Source: Phycisphaerales bacterium
GTDB taxonomy: Bacteria > Planctomycetota > Phycisphaerae > Tepidisphaerales > Tepidisphaeraceae
NCBI GenBank assembly: GCA_020853095.1
Contig: JADYZN010000035.1
Span: forward strand, 62,001 to 126,000
DNA length: 64,000 nt
Reading direction: 5' to 3'
Positions 15,099 to 24,615 of the stretch are shown here, one piece after another; positions within the stretch are counted from its first letter, which is position 1, and every line of letters begins with the position of its first letter. The notes beneath the pieces were generated by a model, which worked only from the letters and a program-made list of their open reading frames with translations, was not told where the DNA came from and did not search any database. A program made the translations under genes and the position numbers.

Positions 15099-17237
15099 AT
15101 GACCGAAACTATTACTGCCATCGACGAACAGCCGGCGGCCGGCGGCCTTTTTCCTCAATGGCCGCTGTCCGATCCTTCTGGTCCGCCGCCATCGCGCGTC
15201 GAGTGGGTAACCGAATCACCCCTCTGTTTTGTCGGCGGATGGGAGCCTCTATCGTTTCGCAAGCGCGCCGGCTACGCCTGGACTGATGAAAACGCCGCTT
15301 TCCATGGTGAATTCTCGGACGACGCGCTCGATCAATATGTCCAGCTTGGGGCGACCAGCATCGTCATCCCCTATGCCAAAGGTTTTGGCCATCGCGCCAC
15401 GCAACACGAACTCGACGAGGAACGGGAGATCACAGCCCGCGCTCACGCCAAGGGTCTGCGTGTCGGCGCTTATGTCCGCGTCGATGCCCTCGTTCCCGAA
15501 TCCGTGCGAGCCGACTATCCCGATGTGGATCAGTGGCTGATGCGCGGCATTGATGGCCGGCCGAGCGTCTATAGCAGTCAGCAGACGTTCCGCCGGCGCG
15601 TCTGCTATTCCCATCCCCGGGCCGTGGAGCGGCTCCAGGAAATTTTCCGATACGCCGTTGAGACCCTCAAAATTGACCTGCTTCATCTGGACGGCTATCA
15701 CGTCGCCTCCGCCCATACCTGCCGCTGCGAGCGCTGTCATGGGCAATTCCGCCAGTGGTTGCGCCGGCGATACCCAAATCCCGCCGATATTGAAGCGACG
15801 TTCGGCATCCTCGATCCGAATGAAGTGGAAATACCTCTCTTCGATCCGGCTGGGCCCCCGCCTCCGATTATCAATTCCCCCGATATCCGCGCATGGGCGC
15901 GGTTTCAGTGGGATCGCCAACTCGCCTTCACGCGCCACCTGCGCCGCTTCGTACGTTCCCTCAATCCCAATGTCGCCGTCAGTATCAATCCCATTTTTAG
16001 AGTGTATTGGAACGCTTCGTTGATGGCGCTGGAGCATGTCCAGCCGCTTCTTCCCTGGATTGACCTGATTTGGACTGAAGACGAATTTCATCTGCGTTTC
16101 GCCGACAATCGCGTTGTCTCCCGCATCGCCACCTTCAAGCTGGCGCGCGAGGCCGGCGTGCCCTTGTGTACCTATCATTGGATGAAGCAGCCGCAGCGCA
16201 TCTCCGCCAGCCTCGCGCTCGCGACCGCCGCCAACGGCGGCCATACCTCCTGTCTGGGCTTTACCTTCCGATATCTTCCCCATGTATTTCTCGGCCGCCT
16301 GGAAAAGGCTCGCCATGCCCAATGGGTGCGCCGCCACTGGAACCTTCTGGGCAATGCCCGTCCGCTGGGTGAAATTGCGCTGGTGCGCCATCAACCCAGC
16401 CTGGCTTGGAACGGCCGCCAACCCTGGCAAGCAGTCGTCGCTTTCGAGGCATTGCTGGATCAACGCCTGCGCGTACCGTGGCGGTTGTTCAACGCCATCA
16501 ACCATCCCGGCCTCAACGAAGTCCGAACTCTCCTCCTGCCGGATGCCGAGTGTCTCTCACAATCCGAGTTGGATTGTCTGCATGCCTGGGTGAAAGCCGG
16601 TGGACGTCTTTTGTTTACCACGCGAACCGCGCGCTATGACCAGGACCGCCGCCGCAGACCGCGGCATCCCCTGCTTGACTGGAGTGCCGCGTGGCGAGAT
16701 ATCAATAATGCCAATGGCCCGGAAACCTGGTTCAATTGGCTCAACGAGGAGGGCGGCGAATTTGGAAAATCGGACTCGCCGGATGCTGATGCCTGGCCTC
16801 AAACCCCCGCCATCTCGCAATTGGGTGAGGGAAGGCTGGGCTGGTGGCCCGCGCTTCAATACAACACGCCGATCACGCCCCATCATTGTCGTCCCCAGGA
16901 TCTGCTGCCGCCTATCGACACCGAGGGTATCGAGCAATTCATCGTCGATCTTCACGGCCCCTTTTCTCTGCGCGTAGACGGGCCGCCGCAACTTCTGACT
17001 GAATTCGGATGTCCTTCCCGCCAACAAGGCCGCTTGATCCACTTGATCCGCACCAACGACTCGGATCAGCCCATCTCGGCCACGATCCATGTGGATCGTC
17101 CCCTTGCGTCCGAACAGATTGCCTGCCTGAGTCCCGATGATCAGCCGCCGCGCTTGGACATCACGGACAATGTCATTCGCATCGACGCGCTGAAACGTTA
17201 TGCCGTGCTCCACCTGCCGCGGGAACACGGGCGATAA
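15099..17237 (+). CDS. Glycoside-hydrolase-like protein with amidotransferase-like domain
   Basis: From the ATG at 15099 (AAAGGA just upstream) the product is 712 residues. The first 400 or so look like a TIM-barrel glycosidase. They include DLLHLDGYHVASAH and a cysteine cluster TCRCERCHGQF (about 207-215), as in GH42-like and related uncharacterised families, and IDLIWTEDEFH. Residues about 420-560 resemble the beta-galactosidase trimerisation domain (class-I glutamine-amidotransferase fold): LLLPDAECLSQSELDCLHAW and GGRLLFTT. No signal peptide is seen, so it may act in the cytoplasm. A beta-propeller gene follows after 14 bases. A precise substrate cannot be given; beta-galactoside or alpha-glucan activity are both possible. 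Confidence 0.65.
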   Translation: MTETITAIDEQPAAGGLFPQWPLSDPSGPPPSRVEWVTESPLCFVGGWEPLSFRKRAGYAWTDENAAFHGEFSDDALDQYVQLGATSIVIPYAKGFGHRATQHELDEEREITARAHAKGLRVGAYVRVDALVPESVRADYPDVDQWLMRGIDGRPSVYSSQQTFRRRVCYSHPRAVERLQEIFRYAVETLKIDLLHLDGYHVASAHTCRCERCHGQFRQWLRRRYPNPADIEATFGILDPNEVEIPLFDPAGPPPPIINSPDIRAWARFQWDRQLAFTRHLRRFVRSLNPNVAVSINPIFRVYWNASLMALEHVQPLLPWIDLIWTEDEFHLRFADNRVVSRIATFKLAREAGVPLCTYHWMKQPQRISASLALATAANGGHTSCLGFTFRYLPHVFLGRLEKARHAQWVRRHWNLLGNARPLGEIALVRHQPSLAWNGRQPWQAVVAFEALLDQRLRVPWRLFNAINHPGLNEVRTLLLPDAECLSQSELDCLHAWVKAGGRLLFTTRTARYDQDRRRRPRHPLLDWSAAWRDINNANGPETWFNWLNEEGGEFGKSDSPDADAWPQTPAISQLGEGRLGWWPALQYNTPITPHHCRPQDLLPPIDTEGIEQFIVDLHGPFSLRVDGPPQLLTEFGCPSRQQGRLIHLIRTNDSDQPISATIHVDRPLASEQIACLSPDDQPPRLDITDNVIRIDALKRYAVLHLPREHGR

Positions 17238-17251
17238 AAGGACAACTGCCC

Positions 17252-18484
17252 ATGGAAAACAACAGAAACACCAATCTACAAGCATTCAAGCTGCGTGACG
17301 TCCATCTTGAGGGCTGGCGCGATCGGATCGCCGGACAATGGCATTACCGCGACCTGGTCGCCGATCCCGACTGGTATCACGGCTGGATCAGTTTCGACGC
17401 CCTTTGCTGGGATGATCGGCGCAGTACGCTGTTTTGCGGCCTCAATAGCCTTGATGGAGATCTCCTGTACCGATTCGATCCCTCATCCGACCGGTTCACC
17501 AGTTGCCGCACCCAGCGGTGGGCCGATCGATTTGACAGCAAGATTCACCGCACATTGCTCATGAATCCGCTGGACGGCTGCCTCTATTTCGGAACCAGCC
17601 TTCTTCATGATGCCGATCAGCAGCGTGAGGCGCCGGGTGGCAAGATCGTCCGCTATGATCCCGATGCCGATGCCTTTGACGTCCTTGGCATTCCCGAACC
17701 GCACCTGTACGTTCAATCCATAGCTGCGGATTGGCCTCGTGGCATCCTATATGCCTTCACCTATCCGGCCGAATTTCTTGTTCGATTCGATCTCAATACA
17801 CGCAAAGCCCGTCGATTGGCATACGTTGGCAACGCGATCCGCTTCGCCCAGCCGCATAACGCGGTTGTTGACTCCCGCGGTGCGCTTTGGGGAACCTATG
17901 CGGAAACCCGTGCCTGGGATGAAATGACCGGACGCCAGCCTATCCGGCTCTTCAAGTATGATCCGGATACGGATCGATTCACATGGTTTAATCATGGCCT
18001 GAGTCGTCGTGATGAACCTGGCCAACTCCTTCCTGACCCGCCCCGGAGATATGACATCCCAGCGGAATTGACTGAAACCCGCCATAAGCAGGATTACGGC
18101 TACTGCGACGCTATGGCCTATGACGGTTCACGCTACATCTATGCCGGTACCGTCGCCGGAGTCCTCTGTCGCATCGACACGCAGTCCGCGCAGGTGGATA
18201 AGATCGCGCACGTCATGCCGGCAGGGCGGCTTCCGGCAATGGCGATCCACGATAACGTGCTGTATGCGGCCGGTGGCATGAAAGGCCAGACTCAACTCAT
18301 CCGCTGGACCATCGGCGACGATCACATGGAAGACATCGGCGAGCTGCGGGATCCGTCAACCGGCCAGGGGCCGGCACGCATTCACGAACTGGCCGTCACA
18401 TCCCACGGAACGGTCTACCTGGCGGAAAATGACAACCATACTCGCTCCAGCTATCTCTGGAGGGCGCAATGGCCTCAGGCGTAG
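17252..18484 (+). CDS. Beta-propeller protein of unknown function
   Basis: The 410-residue protein carries repeated blade-like units ending in DP-x-x-D-x-F: FDPSSDRFTSC, YDPDADAFDVLG, YDPDTDRFTWF and variants such as FDLNTRKARRL. This indicates a beta-propeller of the SMP-30/NHL/Kelch type. There is no signal peptide or membrane segment. It is co-transcribed with the glycoside-hydrolase-like gene (14-base gap, AAGGA upstream) and probably works on the same carbohydrate, perhaps as a lyase- or lactonase-like enzyme. No catalytic residues can be named. A 43-base perfect palindrome 58 bases downstream could end the transcript. Confidence 0.6.
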   Translation: MENNRNTNLQAFKLRDVHLEGWRDRIAGQWHYRDLVADPDWYHGWISFDALCWDDRRSTLFCGLNSLDGDLLYRFDPSSDRFTSCRTQRWADRFDSKIHRTLLMNPLDGCLYFGTSLLHDADQQREAPGGKIVRYDPDADAFDVLGIPEPHLYVQSIAADWPRGILYAFTYPAEFLVRFDLNTRKARRLAYVGNAIRFAQPHNAVVDSRGALWGTYAETRAWDEMTGRQPIRLFKYDPDTDRFTWFNHGLSRRDEPGQLLPDPPRRYDIPAELTETRHKQDYGYCDAMAYDGSRYIYAGTVAGVLCRIDTQSAQVDKIAHVMPAGRLPAMAIHDNVLYAAGGMKGQTQLIRWTIGDDHMEDIGELRDPSTGQGPARIHELAVTSHGTVYLAENDNHTRSSYLWRAQWPQA

Positions 18485-18542
18485 CGGAACGGCGCTGCCC
18501 GCGGAATTTGGCAGAACGCGCAATCATTAAGCAAAGAATAGC

Positions 18543-18585
18543 AAAAGGGGACGTCACTAATATTATATTAGTGACGTCCCCTTTT
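18543..18585. repeat. Perfect 43-base palindrome
   Basis: Two 21-base arms, each AAAAGGGGACGTCACTAATAT or its complement, meet around a single base (18564) with no mismatch. It sits between the beta-propeller gene and the UxaE gene. Its ends (AAAAGGGG and CCCCTTTT) would also serve as a terminator. Palindromes with such ends are common recognition hairpins of REP-associated Y1 transposases, but no such transposase gene is seen here. Confidence 0.85.
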
Positions 18586-18690
18586 CATTAAATCCACCGC
18601 GCTGGCTCCAATTCCATTCGGCGGGTAAGCTATGGCCAAAATGGCCCGTTTGGCCGAATTTTGAGCAACTTTTTGAAGGAACTGAACTCC

Positions 18691-19974
18691 ATGTCCAGCA
18701 CACCGTTGACCGTTGCCCCCCTTGGCCTGCAACCCAGTTTCGGCTTTGGCGACCGCATCGGCCTGGCCACGCCCGGCCACGTGGCGGCGATGAAGCGAAG
18801 CGGCGGCGGCATCCAGCCAATTTTCCCGCAACAGTCGATCCGTGAAATGTTCCGCACCCACCGCACGCCAACACAGGTGATGCAGGATGCCCTGCGAGGG
18901 GCCGTCGCGGCCGGATATCACGGGATCACCGGGGCGGATGCCGATCACCTGAAAACAACCGAGGATGTGGATCGCACCGCCGAGGCGGGATTTGTCTTTT
19001 TCACCATCGACCCCTCCGGACAGGTCGATCCGCAGGCGGATCAATATGCCATCGGCGAGCTGCGCGATCGTTACGCCAAAGTCCGCGACAAAGTGACCTG
19101 GCTGGACCGCTATCGCGGCAAGTCGATCAAATTGTCCACCGGCACGTCAATCGAACTGTCCGAGGAAGCCTGCCTGCGTGCGGCCGTGAAATACGGCCTG
19201 GCGATCAACATGGCGGTTTCGCTGGCCGACTACATCAAATCCGTGATGACCAGGGCGGGCAAGGATTATGAAATCGAGCTGAGCGTCGATGAAACCCCCC
19301 AGCCGACGACGCTGGCGGAACATTACATCATCGCCGACCAGTGCATCACCGGCGGGATGAAACTGGTCAGCCTCGCCCCACGATACATCGGGGATTTTGA
19401 AAAAGGCGTGGATTACAAAGGGGATGTGGCGGCGTTCGAGCGGTCGTTGGCGGATCATTCGGCCATCGCCCACCTGCTTGGGCCATACAAGCTCAGCCTG
19501 CACAGCGGATCGGACAAGCTCTCGATCTATCCGGCCTTCGCACGGGCCAGCCGCGGGCAATTTCACGTCAAAACGGCCGGAACCAGCTATCTGGAAGCCC
19601 TGCGGGTGGTGGCCAGACACGATGAAAAGCTGTTTCGACAGATTGTTGATTTTTCTCGTTCTTGCTACGAACGAGACAAGGCGACCTATCATGTGTCGGC
19701 CACGCTGAAAAGTGCGCCGCCCCAGGATCAGGTCGGCAAGATTTCGGAATTGGAAGACCTTTACATTGGAAACTGGAGCAAGACTCCGCAAGGGCAGGGT
19801 TTCCGCAACGAAGGCCGGCAGATTCTGCATTGCACCTTCGGGTCGGTCCTGACCGATGCGAAACTGGCCGGCCTGGTCCGGTCGGTTTTGGAAGCCCATC
19901 CGCAGACGCACGAGCAGCTTTTGTCGGAGCATTTTTCCCGACATCTCGAATCGTTGCGCGAGGGGATGAAATAG
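18691..19974 (+). CDS. uxaE: Tagaturonate epimerase family protein (UxaE-like)
   Basis: The 427-residue protein (ATG 18691, GAAGGA upstream) matches UxaE. That enzyme epimerises D-tagaturonate to D-fructuronate in galacturonate degradation. Supporting stretches include FGFGDRIGLATPGHVAAM at the N-terminus, GYHGITGADADHLKT, and LHSGSDKLSIYP with histidines suited to metal binding. The identification rests on overall resemblance that I recall for the family, so it is moderately sure. The longer frame starting at 18661 uses a poor TTG and is less likely. The gene is separate from the glycoside-hydrolase pair by the palindrome but may share the theme of plant or algal polysaccharide use. Confidence 0.7.
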   Translation: MSSTPLTVAPLGLQPSFGFGDRIGLATPGHVAAMKRSGGGIQPIFPQQSIREMFRTHRTPTQVMQDALRGAVAAGYHGITGADADHLKTTEDVDRTAEAGFVFFTIDPSGQVDPQADQYAIGELRDRYAKVRDKVTWLDRYRGKSIKLSTGTSIELSEEACLRAAVKYGLAINMAVSLADYIKSVMTRAGKDYEIELSVDETPQPTTLAEHYIIADQCITGGMKLVSLAPRYIGDFEKGVDYKGDVAAFERSLADHSAIAHLLGPYKLSLHSGSDKLSIYPAFARASRGQFHVKTAGTSYLEALRVVARHDEKLFRQIVDFSRSCYERDKATYHVSATLKSAPPQDQVGKISELEDLYIGNWSKTPQGQGFRNEGRQILHCTFGSVLTDAKLAGLVRSVLEAHPQTHEQLLSEHFSRHLESLREGMK

Positions 19975-20204
19975 AACCACCCTTCATCAAATGAGACTGT
20001 CTTTGTAGTATGAGCGAACCTAAAATTCAGCAGTGATGTCAAGCGGCCGGCTATCGGACGTGAAAAAAAAATCACCCTGCCGACCGGCCGCGGGTTGAAT
20101 GTGAATGATTGCATCGATCATGCCGATTTTTCCTGTAAGAGCACACCCGTCGTGCGTCTGTCCGTGTCCCAAAGCAGGCCCCAACAGGCTTGGAGTGATT
20201 TTTC

Positions 20205-23021
20205 ATGAAACCTTCTGAACTGATCAATCGGGGGAACGCCGAATACGTCGATCGCCTTTATGAGCAGTATCGCAAGGACCCCCGGGCGCTGGATGAGGGT
20301 TGGCAGGCATTTTTTGCCGGTTTTGAAATGGGCAGCGGACGGGCGGATGGGGCGACGACGGCGGCCGCGACATCGGCTACGCCTCCCATCCGATCGAGCA
20401 TCAACATGGGGGTGTTCGACCTGGTGCACTCCTATAGGGAACTGGGGCATTTTCTGGCGCAGTTGGACCCGTTGGGGCATGATCGGCCGTATCACCCGTT
20501 GCTTGACCTGTCGAATTTCGGGATGAGCAATGCCGACCTGGACATGGAGGTGGGGTCGGGCAGTTACACCGGGCCGACCAATGGCACGCTGCGCGACCTG
20601 GTGGACAAGCTGAAATTGACTTATTGCCGGACGCTGGGGGTGGAATTCACGAACATCGCCGACAAGAACCAGCGCGACTGGCTGACCCAGCGGATGGAGC
20701 CGATCCTGAATGCGCCGCGATTTGCGCCCTCGGAGCGCCGGGCGATTTTGAACGAGCTGGTCTGGGCGGAGGAATTTGAGCATTTTCTGCACACGCGGTA
20801 TGTCGGGCAAAAGCGTTTCTCGCTGGAAGGGGCCGAAGCGCTGATTCCGCTGGTCAACACGATCGTGCAGGAGGGGGCGGGACTGGGGGCCGAAAAGATC
20901 ATCATGGCGATGGCCCATCGTGGCCGGCTGAACGTGCTGGCGCACGTGCTGAACAAGCCGTATGAAATCCTGCTGTCGGAATTTGAGGGAACGTCGCTGC
21001 CGCAGGATTCGGAAGGGGATGGGGACGTGAAGTATCACCTGGGATACGCCAACACGCGCTCGCTCAGCGGCAACAAGAGCGTCAAGGTGTCGCTGTTGCC
21101 CAATCCCAGCCACCTGGAACTGATCGGTCCGATCATGGAAGGGATCGTCCGCTGCCAGCAGCAGATATTCGGGGACACCGCGCGCAACCGCATCATCCCG
21201 CTGGTGATGCACGGCGATGCGGCCTTCACGGGACAGGGAATCGTTCACGAGACGTTGAATCTGTCGGAATTGCGTGGTTTCAGGACCGGCGGGACGATCC
21301 ACATCATCATCAACAACCAGATCGGCTTCACCACCGATCCCAAGGAGGGGCGATTCACGCCTTATCCAACCGACGTGGCGAAGATGATTCAGGCGCCGAT
21401 TTTCCACGTCAACGGGGACGATCCGGAGGCGGTGGTTCATGCCGCCCGGCTGGCGATCGCGTTCCGCCAGGAATTCAGTTGCGACGTGATGATCGACCTG
21501 TGGTGTTATCGCCGGCACGGCCACAACGAAACCGATGAGCCATCGTTCACCCAGCCGGTGATGTACCGGGAGATCGAGGCCCATCCGAGCGTGCGGCAGA
21601 TTTACAGCCGGAAACTGCTGGATGAAAAGACGGTCACGCAGACGGACCTGGACCAGATGAAGGCCTCGGTGCTGGAACGGCTGGAAACGTCGCGCACGCT
21701 GGCCAAGGAAGCGCGGCCGCGGCAGAAAGTGCCGACCTTCGCGGGGGTCTGGAAGGGACTTGGCCGGGCCGGGACGGATTGGAGCGCCAAGACGGCCGTC
21801 AGCCGGGAGAAATTGCTGCGGATCGCCGAGGGGGCCACCCGCGTGCCCAACGATTTCACGGTCCATCCCAAACTGCGTCGCCTGCTGACCTCGCGGCTGG
21901 AAGCGGTCAAAACCGGCAAGGGGATCGACTGGGGATGCGCTGAGATGCTGGCGATCGGAAGCCTGCTGATCGAGGGCACACCGGTTCGTTACAGCGGGCA
22001 GGATGTGGAGCGAGGCACGTTCAGCCACCGCCAGGCGGTGCTGCACGACTACAACACCGGCGAAAAGTACATCCCGCTGCGAAACCTCGACGAGAAACAG
22101 GGCCGGTTCGACATTTTGAATTCGATGCTGTCGGAGCTGGCGGTGCTGGGGTTTGAATGGGGTTACGCCTCGGCCGACCCGCGAAACCTGGTGGTGTGGG
22201 AGGCGCAATTCGGCGATTTCGTCAACGGCGCCCAGCCGATCATCGACCAGATTCTGGGCGCGGCCGAATCGAAATGGCGGTACATGAACGGGCTGGTGAT
22301 GCTGCTGCCGCACGGATACGAGGGGCAGGGGCCGGAGCATTCCAACGCGTATCTGGATCGATTCCTGATGCTCTGCGCCGAGGAAAACATCCAGGTGGGA
22401 TATTTGAGCACGGCCGGGCAGTATTTCCATGCGTTGCGCCGGCAGATTCACCGGCCGTTCCGCAAGCCGCTGGTGCTGATGATGCCCAAGAGCCTGCTGC
22501 GGCACGAGCCTTCCTCCTGCACGGTGGAAGAGTTGAGCCAGAGCGATTTTCAACTGGTGCTGGATGACCCGCGCCAACCGGAGCGGGACTCGATCAAACG
22601 GCTGCTGTTGTGCAGCGGCAAGGTGTATTACACGCTGGAAACCGCCCGGCAAAAAGCGAAGCTGGACCACGTGGCGCTGGTGCGGATCGAACAGCTTTAT
22701 CCGTTCCCGCACAAGGAAGTACAGTCCATTTTGGGAAAATATCGCGCGGTCGAGGAAGTCGGCTGGGTGCAGGAAGAACCGCAAAACCGCGGGGCGTGGA
22801 ATTACATCGAACGGCAGATTCGCGATTTGCTGCCGGACCGGATGTTGACCTATTACGGCCGCGAAGAGGCCGCCAGTCCGGCCACCGGTTCGTTCAAGAT
22901 GCACCAGGTTGAGGAACAGGAATTGATCGCCCACGCGCTGGATTTGACCGCCCGCCAGGCGGCATCCGCCGCCCGCGTCCAACCGGCCACGGCCGGCGCG
23001 CAGACATCGGTGGCGGGATAA
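20205..23021 (+). CDS. sucA: 2-oxoglutarate dehydrogenase E1 component
   Basis: The 938-residue thiamine-diphosphate enzyme decarboxylates 2-oxoglutarate and passes the succinyl group to the lipoyl arm of SucB in the TCA cycle. The N-terminal helical segment (about 1-35, LINRGNAEYVDRLYEQYRKD) is the E2-anchoring type. Later motifs are typical and intact: MAHRGRLNVL, HGDAAFTGQG, RRHGHNETDEPSFTQP and HGYEGQGPEHSNAYLDRFL. Length matches E. coli SucA (933). It is the first gene of sucA-sucB-lpd-ridA, all on the plus strand. A long frame on the opposite strand is only a high-GC shadow. Confidence 0.97.
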   Translation: MKPSELINRGNAEYVDRLYEQYRKDPRALDEGWQAFFAGFEMGSGRADGATTAAATSATPPIRSSINMGVFDLVHSYRELGHFLAQLDPLGHDRPYHPLLDLSNFGMSNADLDMEVGSGSYTGPTNGTLRDLVDKLKLTYCRTLGVEFTNIADKNQRDWLTQRMEPILNAPRFAPSERRAILNELVWAEEFEHFLHTRYVGQKRFSLEGAEALIPLVNTIVQEGAGLGAEKIIMAMAHRGRLNVLAHVLNKPYEILLSEFEGTSLPQDSEGDGDVKYHLGYANTRSLSGNKSVKVSLLPNPSHLELIGPIMEGIVRCQQQIFGDTARNRIIPLVMHGDAAFTGQGIVHETLNLSELRGFRTGGTIHIIINNQIGFTTDPKEGRFTPYPTDVAKMIQAPIFHVNGDDPEAVVHAARLAIAFRQEFSCDVMIDLWCYRRHGHNETDEPSFTQPVMYREIEAHPSVRQIYSRKLLDEKTVTQTDLDQMKASVLERLETSRTLAKEARPRQKVPTFAGVWKGLGRAGTDWSAKTAVSREKLLRIAEGATRVPNDFTVHPKLRRLLTSRLEAVKTGKGIDWGCAEMLAIGSLLIEGTPVRYSGQDVERGTFSHRQAVLHDYNTGEKYIPLRNLDEKQGRFDILNSMLSELAVLGFEWGYASADPRNLVVWEAQFGDFVNGAQPIIDQILGAAESKWRYMNGLVMLLPHGYEGQGPEHSNAYLDRFLMLCAEENIQVGYLSTAGQYFHALRRQIHRPFRKPLVLMMPKSLLRHEPSSCTVEELSQSDFQLVLDDPRQPERDSIKRLLLCSGKVYYTLETARQKAKLDHVALVRIEQLYPFPHKEVQSILGKYRAVEEVGWVQEEPQNRGAWNYIERQIRDLLPDRMLTYYGREEAASPATGSFKMHQVEEQELIAHALDLTARQAASAARVQPATAGAQTSVAG

Positions 23022-23157
23022 ACACATTCGCGGGATGGGGTTTGACCCCACAGATCAGAAATAGTTGGGATGAACCCCGTCCGGCGCGCTTGTCATTGCG
23101 TTCTTCGTGGCGCATGATTGCGACGGATTGGGGATAACCGTCAGGGAAGAAGGCATT

Positions 23158-24480
23158 ATGTCCACCAATGTAGAAGTACCGGCGCTGGGCGAATCGGTCA
23201 CCGAGGCCATCCTGATCAAGCGGCTGAAGGCCGATGGCGACGTGGTGACGGTGGCCGAGCCGATCTGCGAGCTGGAGACTGACAAGGCCAACGTGGACCT
23301 GCCGGCGCCGGTGGCCGGCGTGGTGCGATGGGCCAAGGAGGAAGGGGACACCGTCCACGTTGGAGAGACGATCGCGCGGATCGACGCCGGTGGCGCCGGT
23401 GTGACAGCGGCCAAGCCGGCCGCGCCCGCCGCCAAGGCCGCCGCGGCATCGCCCGCCAAACCGGCATCCCCCCCGCCGCCGGCGGCAAAAGCGAATAAAA
23501 ACAACGAAGACCTCAGCCCCGCCGTTCGCCGATTGGTCGAGGAAAATCATCTTGATCCGGCCGGCATCACCCCCACCGGCCCGGGCGGGCGGTTGACCAA
23601 GGAGGATGTGGTGGCCCACGTGGAGCGGTCCAAATCGACCCCCGCGCCGCCGGCCGCGCCGAGGTCCGAACCGGCGCCCGCGCCCGCCCCGCAACCGGCC
23701 CGGCCGATCACCAGCGAGGCGATGCCGGCGGTGACGGCCAAACCGGCCCCAACCGGCAGGGAACAACTCGCCTTCGACACCGACGGCACCAAACGCATTC
23801 CGTTGAGCAAAATCCGCAAACGCATCGCCGAGAACCTGCTGCGCGCGCAGCAGACCGCCGCGATCTTGACCACGTTCAACGAGATCGACCTGCACCAGGT
23901 GATGGAACTGCGAAGCAAATTCAAGGAACGATTTGAGAAAGTCCATGGCGTCGGGCTGGGCTTCATGAGCTTTTTCGCCCGCGCGGTGGTGCTGGCGCTG
24001 GGAGAATTTCCGCGGGTCAACGCCTTTCTGGAAGGCGACGAGATCGTGTATCACCAGTTCGTCCACCTGGGGATCGCCGTCAGCACCGATCGGGGGCTGG
24101 CGGTTCCGGTGCTGCGAAACGTGGAGTCGATGTCGTTTTCGCGGATCGAATCTGAAATCAAACGGCTGGCGAACGCCACCCGTGAAGGGAAGCTGGGGCT
24201 GGAAGAACTCAGCGGCGGCACGTTCACCATCACCAACGGCGGGGTGTTCGGGTCGCTGTTGTCCACGCCGATCCTCAACCCGCCGCAGTCGGGCATCCTG
24301 GGGATGCACGCGATCCAGAAACGCCCCGTGGTCGTCAACGACAAGATCGAGATCCGGCCCATGATGTACGTGGCGCTGTCGTACGACCATCGATTGGTGG
24401 ATGGCCGCGAGTCGGTCAGCTTCCTGGTGCGATTGAAGGAATATCTGGAAGACCCGGCGCGGTTGATGTTGGAAATTTAA
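23158..24480 (+). CDS. sucB: 2-oxoglutarate dehydrogenase E2 (dihydrolipoyl succinyltransferase)
   Basis: From the ATG at 23158 the product has 440 residues. An N-terminal lipoyl domain carries [12 protein letters not shown] (lipoyl-lysine K43). An Ala/Pro-rich linker and a peripheral-subunit-binding domain follow (about 122-158, [19 protein letters not shown]). The catalytic domain ends with [11 protein letters not shown], where the histidine is the active-site base. The [12 protein letters not shown] form and the position after sucA point to the succinyl enzyme rather than the acetyl one. It lies 136 bases after sucA. The 135-base gap to lpd holds an inverted-repeat element. Confidence 0.95.
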   Translation: MSTNVEVPALGESVTEAILIKRLKADGDVVTVAEPICELETDKANVDLPAPVAGVVRWAKEEGDTVHVGETIARIDAGGAGVTAAKPAAPAAKAAAASPAKPASPPPPAAKANKNNEDLSPAVRRLVEENHLDPAGITPTGPGGRLTKEDVVAHVERSKSTPAPPAAPRSEPAPAPAPQPARPITSEAMPAVTAKPAPTGREQLAFDTDGTKRIPLSKIRKRIAENLLRAQQTAAILTTFNEIDLHQVMELRSKFKERFEKVHGVGLGFMSFFARAVVLALGEFPRVNAFLEGDEIVYHQFVHLGIAVSTDRGLAVPVLRNVESMSFSRIESEIKRLANATREGKLGLEELSGGTFTITNGGVFGSLLSTPILNPPQSGILGMHAIQKRPVVVNDKIEIRPMMYVALSYDHRLVDGRESVSFLVRLKEYLEDPARLMLEI

Positions 24481-24489
24481 GAAGATATG

Positions 24490-24589
24490 TGTGCCACGGA
24501 GGCACAGAGGGCACAGAGAAGAATTTCAATATGAACTTTGAGGTTCTGTTTCTGTATTTTCTCAGTGTTCTCTGTGGCTCCGTGGCACA
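24490..24589. repeat. Gene-less inverted-repeat element between sucB and lpd
   Basis: TGTGCCACGGAGGCACAGAG (24490 on) extends to 24518. It is complementary to 24561-24589 at 25 of 29 positions, leaving a 42-base spacer with no gene. The arms match the ends of the GxxExxY cassette at 3172-3670. The element starts 9 bases after the sucB stop. It could fold into a long RNA hairpin in the operon transcript and may lower lpd expression. It looks like a deletion or non-autonomous form of the same family. Confidence 0.8.
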
Positions 24590-24615
24590 TTTTTTCATGC
24601 CAGGAGCAGTGAATT

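Noticed and set aside
20118-23051. A 977-codon open frame on the strand opposite sucA
   Set aside because: It mirrors sucA almost exactly, has Arg/His/Gln-rich composition and no domain. Such shadows are expected from high-GC codon bias.
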